A DNA stretch of 64,000 nucleotides. It comes from Zeus faber (taxonomy: Eukaryota > Chordata > Actinopteri > Zeiformes > Zeidae). Shown in pieces: positions 50,380 to 60,170 of this stretch. The first letter of the stretch is position 1. Every line of letters begins with the position of its first letter. Location of the stretch: contig CAUIJY010000075.1 of the NCBI GenBank assembly GCA_960531495.1, forward strand, positions 186,001 through 250,000, written 5' to 3'. The notes beneath the pieces are model-generated. The model was not told where the DNA came from, did not search any database, and saw nothing but the letters and a program-made list of their open reading frames with translations. The translations under genes and the position numbers were made by a program.

Positions 50380-50840
50380 CATCTGACCCCGATGCAGAAA
50401 TTGTCCTGTTTATAGATGGTTGTTGTTTCAAAGAAGAAGAGGGAAATAGAGCATCATACGCAGCCATTCAACAAATTAATGGACACCACGTCACCCTAAG
50501 AAGTGGGATGATAGAACAACCAGCATCAGCACAAAAAGCAGAACTCGACGCCTCGGTGAAAGCATTAAAAATCTCAAAAAACAAAAATGCAAACATATTC
50601 ACCGACTCAGCATACGCACACGCTGCAGCTCACGTGGATGTAGCCATATGGATGAAAAGAGGACTCCAAACGTCAGCAGGAGCCCCGGTAAAACACAAAG
50701 ACCTCATACTCGCCTTCCTGGAAGCTATACATCTCCCCCGAAAAATCCAGATCATCAAATGCAAAGGACACTCCAAAGGAAATTCAAACGCAGCCGACAC
50801 AGCAGCAAAAGAAGCAGGAGGGAACCTAAAAGAAAGCGCA
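50380..50840 (+). pseudogene. RNase H domain of the retrovirus, fossil
   Basis: The recognisable RNase H fold starts with VLFIDGCCF (first acidic residue), then QKAELDA (catalytic E), IFTDSAYA (D) and a late CKGHSKG...ADTAAKEA block with the final H and D. This is the gamma-type layout, including the basic loop before TDS. The domain removes the RNA strand during reverse transcription. It lies in the best-preserved part of pol. Confidence 0.88.
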
Positions 50841-50989
50841 GCAATGATGATTGTATTTACTGAAGACAACGCCCTCAATTTGTCAGAGGAACATCTGAAA
50901 GAAGTGCAGAAAGAAGCGAAATGGAACGAACACTCGCAGTGGCAGAAGAAAGGAGCCACATGCACCAGCGGCCTATGGAGAAGCCACGA

Positions 50990-52090
50990 TGGGCGCCCAG
51001 TAGCACCAGCCGCACTCCTGGTCTACCTCATCAAGGATGCACATGGACAGACTCATGAAGGACCCAAAAGAACCACCAACAGGCTCAAACAGGACTGGTG
51101 GCATCCCTACCTGGAGGAAATGGTGGCCAACCATATTGCAGAATGCGTCGTCTGTCACGAGCTAAATAAGAAGACAGTCTACCAAAGACCTTTGGGAACA
51201 TTCTCAGTGCCCCCCTACCCCTTCAGAGAAATATGCATAGATTACACCGGCATGGGCAGGGACAACAGAGTACAAGGGTACAGATACCTACTCGTGATGG
51301 TAGATCGATTCTCCAAATGGGTAGAAGCAGTCCCTTGCAAAAGAGAGGATGCAGTATCTGTGATTAAATGGTTATGGAAAAAACGCATTCCTCGGTGGGG
51401 TTACCCCACAGTTATCTGCTCGGACAATGGATCTCATTTTACCAGCGATAAAAAACTCAGCCAGGTAGAACAGGCATTAGGTATCTCCCATAGATCTGGT
51501 TCAGTCTATCACCCCCAGTCAAAAGGCCTAGTTGAAAGTGCAAACCAGACGTTGAAAGAAAAAATGGCCAAGGTGCTGATAGAGACAAAACAGCAACTCA
51601 GTATGTCTCTACAGAACATCACAAAAACGACTAAACTAACGTGGGTAGATGCCCTACCCCTAGCATTAATGTCCATGCGAGACCTCTCCCCATAGTCAAA
51701 CACATCTTAGCCCACACGAGATATTAACAGGCCGCCCCATGCCAGGTCCTCTCAACCTACCAGCTAAATCACCCGCTTTTGATGATTTCCAGGAAGGTTT
51801 ACCTGAATATGTCAAAGCACTAACCGCAGTATCTCGAGTTTTGTATTCACAGGTCAAGAACACTGCCCCAGACTGCCCCACACCCTGGTGGTCAGCCCCG
51901 GAGACTGGGTCCACATCAAGGTCCACAAACAGAAGTGGCCTGAGCCAAGGTGGACTGGACCTTGGGAGGTAGTGTTGGCCACCTCACATGCAGTAAAGCT
52001 CAAAAATAAAACTGGTGCTCCCTGTCACCACCTCTCCCACTGCGCCCCTGTCACCCCACCCGCAAGAACTCTCACAGAAACAAGGATCCA
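50990..52090 (+). pseudogene. Integrase of the retrovirus, fossil
   Basis: All three integrase domains can be seen. The zinc-binding head has its H...H pair in HGQTHEG... and the NHIAECVVC cysteine pair. The catalytic core has D in ICIDYTGMG (about 51235), D in ICSDNGSHF (about 51420) and E in [11 protein letters not shown] (about 51530), the DDE triad. The SH3-like C-terminal domain is seen in GDWVHIKVHKQKW and RWTGPWEVVLATSHAVKL (about 51898-52010). In living relatives the enzyme inserts viral DNA into the host genome. The region is broken but has the best-preserved motifs of the provirus. Confidence 0.9.
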
Positions 52091-52138
52091 GCTGAAAGAC
52101 GTAAGCATTCTGTAATTAACCATGTAAAAAAAAAATAA

Positions 52139-52160
52139 TATTTTTTTTGTTTACCCTAGG
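52139..52160 (+). promoter_or_regulatory. Splice-acceptor-like site before env
   Basis: A run of eight T, then GTTTACCCTAG, directly after integrase and before the env remnant. Retroviruses of this type make env from a spliced mRNA, so this is the likely acceptor. Confidence 0.55.
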
Positions 52161-52840
52161 AGAAGTCCTGGACCCTACACAGTATACATATTCTTACCAA
52201 GTGGGACCCCAATTATCGTATGACCAGTATATGACAAAGGTCAAAGAGTGGGGCCGAATGAAAGAAAAAGTTCTTGTCATTTATGCCTATGAAGGACAAA
52301 TCCTGGCATTCAATGTTGATTTCTGTTCCATAATAAAGTGTGATTCCACAGGGTAGGAGCAGTACCAGTGGAATGAGAAATATGCGTGGTCCACCAACCC
52401 TAGACTAACAAGTGACTGGTGGCTGGACGAGGTTTAAGGTACCCTTATTGATTGTGGGGCATGGAGTAATGTGCTTATAAACACAGGAACCAGTAGGAGG
52501 AATTGCTACTCCACTCACGGAGCGTAGAACTAAAAGAAAATGCAGGAATGGATGATCACATCACTGGTTGGTTGGACTCTATGTTTTCCAAATGAAAAGG
52601 CCTCATTTTATCATGCATAATCAACGTTGCTATCATTGCTGCTCTGTTAATTGTATGTGGATGTTGTTGTATACCATGCATTTGTACTCTAGTGAAAAAT
52701 GCATCATGACTGCGTTGGGAAAACCAGAAATACAAGCGTACATGGCATTGAGACAGAAGGAATGTGGCGACACCTATGTTGCTATAGGTATGGGCCTCCT
52801 TTCCCCAGCACCAGGACCCCGACATCCTCATCCACGATAA
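52160..52840 (+). pseudogene. env remnants of the retrovirus
   Basis: Two short pieces remain. The first, to about 52356, is a possible surface-subunit start with no strong motif. The second, at about 52615-52710, encodes a hydrophobic anchor followed by a cysteine cluster, ALLIVCGCCCIPCI, very like the membrane anchor of gamma-type and fish class I Env transmembrane subunits. Fusion peptide and CX6CC motif are not seen. In living relatives Env mediates entry; here too little is left for any such role. Confidence 0.6.
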
Positions 52841-52849
52841 CTGCATCTA

Positions 52850-53575
52850 GTTGATCATTTTGACACGCCCATGTATAGGACCCATAGAATATTAAATGCC
52901 ACACTGGGACTGAAGAGTGTGCAAAGTTTTGCAATAATTTTGTAGTTTCTCAAGGCCCCAAAAGTCACGTAAACTGTTTTTTTTAACATAAAATTCAACG
53001 CGTTGCCACACCCGCATCGTGACGAAAAAAAAATGTTTCAATAACTTTTAATCCCCAATGAGTCTCAATCCAAAAAATCCCCCAGGAGAAGTTCACGAAA
53101 GTACAAAGCATAAAAAGTGGATAAAATATTACAAAAACACAGCTTTTTTTGGAACACGAAATCCAACGCTTTGCCACGGCCACATCGTGTGACAATTATT
53201 ATTTTTTTTAATATCTTTTAATCGTGAAGGTGTCTTGTAGACACTCGCCAAGTTTGAAGCCAGATAAATGGCCTCGGAGGAGTTAACGAAAGTACAAAGC
53301 GAGAAAATGAACGGAAAGTGACTAAAATTACACATTTAATCCAAGAAGTTACAAAAGTGTCCCGAATTTTGTTAATTTCATGGTAAAAAGTGAATAGGTT
53401 TGATGTTTTGAAATTTTCAACAGGGTGTGTCGGGCCATTTTGCCACGCCCATGCAGGCAACTCATACAATATCAATTGCCACACTGGGACTAACAAGTGC
53501 GCAAAGTTTCGTGAATTAGTATCTTTGGAACATGAAATTTTACGTGTTGCCACGCCACCCTAGAAAATAAAATAA
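52850..53575 (+). repeat. Dispersed repeat family, right block, direct copies
   Basis: Three imperfect partial copies carry the landmarks of the left block at 43200-43880: CACACTGGGACTGA-GAGT near 52900, GGTGTCTTGTAGACACTCGC near 53230, and GATGTTTTGAAATTTTCAAC with GCCACACTGGGACTAACAAG near 53400-53510. Confidence 0.75.
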
Positions 53576-53589
53576 TAATTTTCTGACCT

Positions 53590-53995
53590 ATTCACCTTTT
53601 TCCACGTAAACTCCCAAAATTCGGTACACATTTGTAACCTCTCTAGACTTGGAAAAAATATATATTTCCGCCATGACGGAAACCCAACAGGAAGTCGGCC
53701 ATTTTGAATTTTCCTGACTTTTTAGTCATATTTATGCTTTGTACTTTCGCGAAACTCCTCCTTGGCGATTTATCGGATCGACTTCAAACTTGACGAGTGT
53801 CTACAAGACACCTTCACAGCTAAAACTTATTAAAATACATATATATTTTGGCACACGGTGTGGGCGTGGCAACACGTACAATTTCATGTTCCAAAAGATA
53901 CTTGGAAATTCACAAATCTTTGCACACTCGTCAGTCCCAGTGTGTCATTTGATATTCTAGTGGTGCCATGCATGGGCGTGTCAAAATGGCCGCCT
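53590..53995 (-). repeat. Dispersed repeat family, right block, inverted copy
   Basis: Reverse complement of the 43560-43870 copy: the CCCAACAGGAAGTCGGCCAT, GAGTGTCTACAAGACACCTT and CGTCAGTCCCAGTGTG landmarks appear in reversed order. With the direct copies it forms an inverted pair around about 53580. Confidence 0.8.
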
Positions 53996-54199
53996 ATTAT
54001 CTCCTACATATTAGACATTGTGATAATATTATTCTGTTGTTACACGAGTGTGCATACATTCATTTTTGTACTGAGCCTGTAGTCTGCTATTCAACTATTT
54101 AACGCCCATTTAACAATCTTGGACCTATACCAAACAATGTTGTCAAAATGTGTCTCTCACCCAAGTGTTTAAGTCTATGTGCCCAGGTCAAAGCAGCCC

Positions 54200-54880
54200 T
54201 ACCCGTCCCACTTGAAGGACCTCTACACGGCCGCTGACCAGGTGAATGGGTGGTGATCGCGACTTACAGAGGAAAAGCTGGAACTCTGCCAGATTCCTAG
54301 GACCTTTCCAGCAGGGTTAGGGACCCGCACCACTGCAGCAGCAGTTAAGGTGGTAGAACGACCAATATGGATACACGTATCTCATCGCAAGAAAGTTCCT
54401 ACTCCCCTCTAGGTACTCGTTGAGGAGACAACGTGAGTGTACGCTGAACGCTGCTCACCCTGCAACTGCGATGGAACCACTTCAACCATACCTACATAGG
54501 CTACTTGGGTTACTGCCATTCCCCTTACCACAGCCGAAGAAATGTGTGTTTTGGAAGCAGTTATCGAAGGGGCTTTCTACACCAACATTGGCGCCCCACA
54601 GACGGCTCCACCGCTGGACTTCTGCTCCACATTTGATTACACCTGGCCACTTCCCACCTTGTTATATGGTCATCATTTTCCTTGGCCCCTCCATCAAAAG
54701 GACACAGATAAAACAATATCTCTGTATAAATGTATTGTACTCAATTTATACATCATTTTCTGATCCCTTTGCCTCAATTATATTATACTTAAGCATTATT
54801 GCATTTTCCTTTTGTATCATTCCACTGGGGACAACAGAAGGGAGTGTGAGAGAAAAATGATGATCAATGTTAATGAATGA
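54200..54880 (+). mobile_element. Fragment of a second endogenous retrovirus
   Basis: At about 54330-54400 one frame reads AAAVKVVERPIWIHVSHRKK, the end of a gamma-type integrase C-terminal domain (family pattern AVKV-G-P-WIH-SH-K). It differs from the integrase of the 44-52 kb provirus, so it comes from another element. No convincing env follows. A purine-rich ACAGAAGGGAG then leads into TGTGAGAGAAAAATG at 54845, which resembles a polypurine tract and the start of a 3' LTR and matches the first bases of the LTR at 40338. Broken and incomplete; apparently old. Confidence 0.6.
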
Positions 54881-54889
54881 TATAATTCT

Positions 54890-55104
54890 ACCACCAAGTG
54901 ATGTCTGAATGCTGAGGCATATGTTTGTTTGGTGACGCCCGACTCTTTCACAGGAGATCTTACATTCCTGTATATCACTGTCACGAAAGTTTTAGTCGTT
55001 ATCTCAGTTTTTCTAGATCGTAAAAGGACCATTTGTGTAAACACTCAACGTATGCTTTCCCGGCACTGAAAGTGTTCTACGTTTTTCTTTGTTAAAAAAT
55101 GTTC
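54890..55104. other. No recognisable gene; possible LTR remainder
   Basis: It may be the rest of the 3' LTR suggested at 54845, but similarity to the 40338 LTR stops after about 35-40 bases and no promoter or CA end is clear. Confidence 0.3.
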
Positions 55105-55928
55105 TCAGCTATCACCTGTTCCGCTGATAGAAGTGACATCAATTGTTCCCATGACAGAACTGCTAGCGTCAAGCTCTGCTGCAACATCAGAAAACACTGT
55201 AGCACTCTCCATATCAGGATAATAAGGAGCAGCATCACTCTGACCTTTGACAAATGTTTGAGAGCGCTGCTATTCCTTCACAAGAACTGGCACATCACTG
55301 GCAGGTGTGGCTTTGAAGACACCTCCACAACGGTTGGTGCTGCCTTCCCCTAAAAAAAAGCAAGAGAATGAAATGCATGGACAAAATAAAACTAAAATGA
55401 AGTACTACTATCAAAAATGTCATTGAAAAAAGAAGAAAAACAACGAACAAAGCAAACCTGCTCCGTTCCCAGTGTCCTCTTGGAGGCAGTAGCTTTCTGC
55501 CAATGTCCCACCGTGGCTTTCCCATGTAAGCAAAGCAAAATTTTCTTGATATAAAATTGATATACAATTGTTGATATAAAAACAATATAAAATTCTCCAC
55601 ACTGGACAGCGCTAGAAAGATGCGATGGAACAAGTTGATAACGGGATGGATCATTCCGGCGACGCTACTGGTGTTGTGTCCACCTGTGAAATCATAGAGC
55701 AAAATGTCGATTTAAGACAATGTCTTGACAAAAGGCCAACTAAAAGCACTAACTACTAAACTAAACTCAACTAAACTACTAACTAAAAAGAGAATAAAAA
55801 AACCAACAAACTGCAGAAAATCTCCTGGATACAAAACAATAGAGGACGGTTGAGGGGAGCCGACAGCAGAATCAACTGTAGCCCGGAGCGCTCACTGGTA
55901 AGTTGTTCAGTTAATTAAAGTGTGTTAG

Positions 55929-55964
<36 letters not shown>

Positions 55965-57200
55965 ATGTCCATATGTTTCATAACAAACATATTAAAATTG
56001 TTTAATGAAAATCGGTACACTTTGAGTGAATATCAGAGACTATCACAGTTTCCAGAGGGTCTTACCCCAACAATAACAGTGTGCAACCGATTATCTTTCT
56101 GCCCCTTCCAACCAGTCTCCACTCAAAAGGGTTAGGTGAAGGATGAGGCACGATGAGCTCTCCCTTCACAACCACTTTTGGAGAGAATGTTGGAAGTGAC
56201 CTGCCGGGAGAAACCTTTGACTTTCGTGCTGTTGGCGGCGCTGTTGTCTCCAGTTGGCGATAAGCAGCATTTCACAGCAATGTCACAGGGCCATGGTTTC
56301 ACAACATAGCAAAGTTATTCATAAAATAGCCATCACGTGACATGACAACAAATTGTACAATTGTACTTACACCATCTGTGCTTCACAGCTCTGGGTGGTT
56401 CAATGGGAAGTGGTTGGCTGCAGAAAAGTACTTGATGCCTTAAAACAACGATTAGGACGAATAGAAATATGCATACATAGATGTCAACTTTGTTCATTAG
56501 AAATATTTATTGAATTGGTTTGTCTAAAAATATATACTCCGTTATACATTTAACTGTACTAAAATTAAAATATGCTTCCCATGCATGCCGCCACAGGATG
56601 GTATTCCTCACGGAGCAAATAGTCAGACGCGGAAAGAAGTCCAGGACAAACACCTATACAAACACACAAAAAAAAAAAGGTGTTTATTACAGTACATTTG
56701 TTTTCAAAATGTAAAATATGTTCTGCAGAGCTCACAAAGCAAAAGTATTAATAGTACCAATACTACCAAAAATGTACTAAACATGAAGCGTAACTTTGGC
56801 CAGCGACTGCAGACACTGACCAGGAGGCTGCGAAAGTCTACTGCTGCCTCGTCGATGGTCCTGCTGGCCGTCAAGTCGCTGCTAGGGGCTACAACACAAA
56901 CTGCGTCAGGTCTCCGAGACAAAAAAGCATTCAGTACCTCGGTCCCCTGGCATCTTCACAAATCCATCCACAATGCTCCGTAGATGGGAGTCACCAACAA
57001 GAAGTACAAACTAGAAACATAGAAAGTCTTTTTTTTTCATGAAAATCACAACTTTTGTCTTCAAGTATTGTTCATAAATAATCAAACAAAAATACCTTCT
57101 TATCTGGAGACTCTGCTGTAATGACCAGCTTGTGGCTTCGTCCAGTCACGGTGGAAATTGGCTACAGGCGCACTTTCTGGTGATCACCTGTTTCTTAACA
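55105..57200 (-). pseudogene. SGNH-hydrolase-like multi-copy fish gene, spliced relic
   Basis: Several exon-like blocks in correct order match a protein I recall from many uncharacterised teleost predictions. They are: HKLVITAESPDKK (to 57096); LLVGDSHLRSIVDGF and [19 protein letters not shown] (57010-56794); VFVLDFFPRL and LLREEYHPVAA (from 56653); IKYFSAANHFPL...DGV (56438-56371); a block with PKVVVKGELIVP and NPFEW (about 56330-56060); GHWQKATASKRTLGTEQ (about 55515-55458); and a serine-rich tail (55349-55105). GDSH is SGNH block I with the nucleophile serine. Several junctions are canonical: GT...AG for 57095-57011 and 55457-55350, acceptor AG before 56653 and 56438, donor GTAAGT after 56371. 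In-frame stops, a frame slip in the 56.6-kb exon, a missing stretch in the GDSH exon and one poor donor mark it as dead. The family may be transposon-borne; I cannot name it. Confidence 0.7.
55932..55963. repeat. GT microsatellite
   Basis: An uninterrupted (TG)n run within an intron-like gap of the SGNH relic. Confidence 0.95.
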
Positions 57201-57500
57201 GACAAAAACCCAAAATAAATACTACTGACTTTCCACGAGGCTTCTAAAAGTGTTGAGGCACAATAGATAAATAAGAACAGCACAAGACACTAATTCGACA
57301 ATAACATTTTGAAATGGCTCCATAACTTAGAAACTGATCATTTTCTAGAACAAGTGTACTGCAATTTAAAGCATCCAAAAACCTTACTGCTGGCTGTAAA
57401 GGTGAAACTATTTTTTCTATTGATTGGTCTATAGACCATCATATCGGTTAGTCAATTAACTCTACAAGTACCAGCAGAATGTAGAGAAATAGCTGTTGCT
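57201..57500. other. No recognisable gene
   Basis: A/T-rich DNA upstream of the SGNH relic. No promoter or earlier exon is evident, though a TTTTTGTCTGTTAAG acceptor-like run ends near 57195 on the minus strand. Confidence 0.4.
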
Positions 57501-57580
57501 TGAATGTTATTCTCCCTTGTAAGTCGCTTTGGATAAAAGCATCTGCTTAATGACTAAATGTAAATGTAAATGTAAATAAC
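57500..57580 (+). mobile_element. L2-type LINE/SINE 3' tail
   Basis: AAGTCGCTTTGGATAAAAGC, then ATCTGCTTAATGACTAAATG, ends in a (TAAATG)n run at 57555-57578. This is the conserved 3' tail of fish L2-clade LINEs and of SINEs that borrow it. No tRNA-like head is recognisable upstream, so a SINE cannot be told from a 5'-truncated LINE. Confidence 0.8.
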
Positions 57581-58456
57581 AAGAATATAAACAATTAACA
57601 AAATGCGGACAAATAATAGACAGGAATACGAAGGTACGCCCCCCATTGCATGCTGGGGTTTTCACGTGGCATACCCCATGCTAACGCGTCCTTGTGTCTC
57701 GTAAAACGTTTAGTGTTGAGTACATAAATCACGGATCATTTTTTGATGATACAAAAACTACTTTAAAAAATGATAACCCTCAAAAAGATTTTAGACCTGA
57801 ATTTTTGAGCCTCATGGGAACCCCACCTGACTTTTTGATTACACAGGGGACCCACCATGTTATGGTCTATTGACATGCAAACTTTGACACTGAACACTTT
57901 TTTTAATCAATAGGTCAGATTCTGATTGAAAAATATAAACCTTCCAAAAGTACAATTATTAATTTGAAAGGATATACAACCAATTTAAGAAATCAGGCCT
58001 CAGGCCAACACCACTTAAACATATCAAAAATTGGAAAGTAAAGATTATTTTTCTACCTAGGCACGCTGTAAGTAAATGTAGTAAATTTGAGCATATTATG
58101 CAGATCATTTTCGACTTAAATACCGGTTCATCAATTGATTTCCAGATAAGTATGACAAATACCACATATACTTTAAAAGAGAGCACAGAATCAATTGTTA
58201 TTGAATTTGATGGTTTTGACAGTATAATATTTTCTTCCAAACTTAATCGAACGGGGAATAAACCTACACCCACTGTACAAAAGGTAGATAAAAAATTACA
58301 ATTATTTATTATAAAATAAAAAGGAGCAGATGGCACAAGAAAACAAACAAGGGCTCACACAGGGCTTAGTAAGTCTCCTGATATGCTTTGTAACAAAGAA
58401 AAAGTGCAATGTATTCACGCGGGGGAAGAGTAGTATGGTGGTAAACCCTGACCTTT
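57581..58456. other. No recognisable gene
   Basis: A/T-rich DNA. A 125-codon minus-strand frame (57959-58336) and a 73-codon plus-strand frame (58098-58319) overlap each other and have no known motif, so neither is called. Confidence 0.5.
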
Positions 58457-58480
58457 GGCCTTTGCCTGCACCTAACTATT
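58457..58480 (+). repeat. Direct repeat left of the MITE
   Basis: A 24-bp sequence beginning GGCCTTTG and ending in CACCTAACTATT matches 22 of 24 bases at 58897-58920, on the other side of the palindromic element. Confidence 0.8.
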
Positions 58481-58486
58481 CATTTT

Positions 58487-58890
58487 CAATTAATCTGCTG
58501 ATAAAAACCTACCCTACGGTGGTCGGCAGGAAAACTCACTGCAAATAGACAAAACACAAGCAAATTCAGAAAACATCATCATCAATTTGACAACACAGGC
58601 AAGAGATGCAAAACAATGGAAACATTTGCACAGAAACAAACTTAAAAGCAATTCACCACGGACACTTCATTTGGGGAATATATCAGATATGATACACAAA
58701 CATTTCTTGATGTTTTTATTTTAAGTTTGTTCCTTCGTGAACTTTTCCATTGTGTTGTTGCCTGTGTTGTCAAATTGATGATGACATTTTCTAAATTTGC
58801 TTGCGTTTTGTCTATTTACATGTATTTTCTTTAGTTGTAGAGTTTTCCCGTTGGCCACCGTAGAGTCAGTTGTTATCAGCAGATGAATTG
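58487..58890. mobile_element. Palindromic MITE-like element, ~404 bp
   Basis: Long terminal inverted repeats of about 170 bp each face inwards around a centre at about 58656-58715. The ends CAATTAATCTGCTGATAA (left) and TTATCAGCAGATGAATTG (right) are complementary with one mismatch. Further in, CTACGGTGG at 58514-58522 pairs with CCACCGTAG at 58855-58863. The inner arms share AAATAGACAAAAC, CATCATCAATTTGACAAC and GAACAAACTTAAAA-type text. No coding region. It could fold into a long hairpin. Superfamily unknown; the true ends could be the CTACGGTGG motifs. Confidence 0.85.
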
Positions 58891-58896
58891 ACTTGC

Positions 58897-58920
58897 GGCC
58901 TTTGACTGCACCTAACTACT
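58897..58920 (+). repeat. Direct repeat right of the MITE
   Basis: Partner of 58457-58480, with two mismatches. It is too long for a usual target-site duplication, so the MITE may sit between two copies of an older repeat. Confidence 0.8.
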
Positions 58921-59097
58921 AATTATCAATGTTTTCGCCTGATAAAATCAATAACTAGTTGAACTCCAGTGTATACCTGGGTACTCAGGGTGCCAACGAA
59001 CAACACAAACATCATCAAAAATGAAGTTGCATCAAATGAACCAACATTTTTGAGCAACGTGAACCAACATGTTTGAGCAAATGCTTTAACAACTCTA

Positions 59098-59321
59098 TTA
59101 ATAAATTCTTCTCGCACTTTCGCATTGGATGGCAGTGATACGATTTTTTACATAGTACTTCAATGCAGTCCAGCTTCGCTGGTTTAGAGCTTCAGGTGAA
59201 GCTCTAATACATGCATCACACTCAGTCCTTCCCGGCACTTTACCACTTTCAATGAAAGCCTTCAGGTTCTTTTCCACCGCATGGACCTCCTCAGGTAACC
59301 ACCTCCTTCTCTCAGAGATTT
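59098..59321 (-). pseudogene. Terminal exon with a fish multi-copy SANT/recombinase-associated-like motif
   Basis: A minus-strand open block starts after a good splice acceptor (TTTCTATTTCTATCTTAG) and reads EISERRRWLPEEVHAVEKNL, then FIESGKVPGRTECDACI and RSWTALKYYVKNRI, ending at a stop at 59098. The pattern W-xxEE-xAV, a KVPG-x-ECDACI cysteine pair, and RSW-x-KYYV-N recalls C-terminal segments of many uncharacterised fish proteins, some linked to tyrosine-recombinase or SANT-like DNA-binding proteins. I cannot name the gene. No upstream exon was recognised within the next kilobase, so it is either the last exon of a gene with distant exons or an orphan copy carried by a mobile element. The exon itself shows no break. 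Confidence 0.5.
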
Positions 59322-59615
59322 CTAAGATAGAAATAGAAATGTAAAAGGACAAATACAATTAGGAGTGTAGACCAGGTCTTTCAATCGCTGTATCTTTTGG
59401 TTACTCTATTCTCAATTCAGAATCAGAAATGGAAAAAATGGGGTATGAGTGGTTTTCAAATTTTGCTTTTTTGGAGATACAAAAATCAAAATTGAAAAAT
59501 TATTTTTCCATTTCATGACCAAAGGATGAGTGAAATTTAAAATCAGGTTTGACTTTCATTTTTTTTTTATTTCAATAGGAAAAAATAAAATCACAACAAC
59601 ATCATACAACAACAT
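59322..59615. other. No recognisable gene
   Basis: A/T-rich DNA, possibly intronic to the exon at 59098-59321. Confidence 0.4.
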
Positions 59616-59650
59616 ACACACCGATCAGCCACAACATTAGAACCAGTTAC
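59616..59650. repeat. Dispersed repeat terminus
   Basis: ACACACCGATCAGCCACAAC followed by ATTAGAACCAG matches a sequence I recall as the conserved end of a dispersed repeat in many fish genomes. Which element it belongs to is unsure. Confidence 0.45.
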
Positions 59651-60059
59651 AACTATTTAGGACTCCAAAATTCAGTGGTACATTTCTCATGCTGCTAAAT
59701 CACCTCCATACAGCAATGTGTATGAACCAGCAAAATGGGATGCTGTGATTGTTCCAGATGTCCCACATGATCGCGACTTTATAAATGTTATCTTTTACTG
59801 TTTATCCTTAAAGTCAGGCACTGCCCGAGGATAACAGATATCATTGCAGAAAATATTCTATTTCAGCAGGCAACCACTTGTACAGCCGGCCCACCCAAAT
59901 GACAGAGAGCACATATTGCTTTCATAAGTTAAAAAACAAAAAAACAAAACGCACAGCACAAACACAGTAAATATGAAAAAAAAATCGATAAGCCACGAAC
60001 AACGTGCACACACGATGTAGGTCGCCCGCTGACTGACGCCGACGCGCCAACTACAAATT

Positions 60060-60170
60060 TCCACGGTCGTATCTTGGAGCAGTCAGTCGTAAGACGATGC
60101 TAATTTTCGCGACTATCGTATCTTGGATTAGTAAGTAGATGCAGTCATAAGTCGAGGTACCATTGTACCT
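60060..60170 (-). mobile_element. DNA-transposon terminus, Tigger/pogo-like
   Basis: Read on the minus strand, the sequence starts ACAATGGTACCTCGACTTAT and goes on with repeated ACGA/TCTTGGATA-type text. Many Tigger-like and related elements start CAG-GGTACCTCGACTTACGA. The partner end was not found and no transposase is recognisable. Confidence 0.35.

Larger units (their letters stand above)
44100..52840 (+). mobile_element. Endogenous retrovirus, class I-like, broken
   Basis: A provirus-sized fossil with retroviral parts in order: 5' LTR end, tRNA-Trp primer-binding site, long leader, gag, protease region, reverse transcriptase, RNase H, integrase, splice acceptor and short env remnants. 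The single CCHC knuckle in nucleocapsid, the YVDD reverse transcriptase, the gamma-type order and wording of RT and integrase, and the env anchor place it near gamma/epsilon-like (class I) fish retroviruses. A Trp primer is better known from alpharetroviruses. It is not whole: several breaks lie in gag, pro and pol, env is mostly absent, and no 3' LTR was found, so LTR dating is not possible. Decay suggests moderate age. The LTR start is unresolved, so the left edge is approximate. Confidence 0.9.

Noticed and set aside
59664-60170. Complete Tigger-like element between a CAGTGGTACATTTC near 59672 and the terminus near 60170
   Set aside because: The left sequence matches the terminus for only a few bases and the interior shows no transposase or paired inverted repeat.
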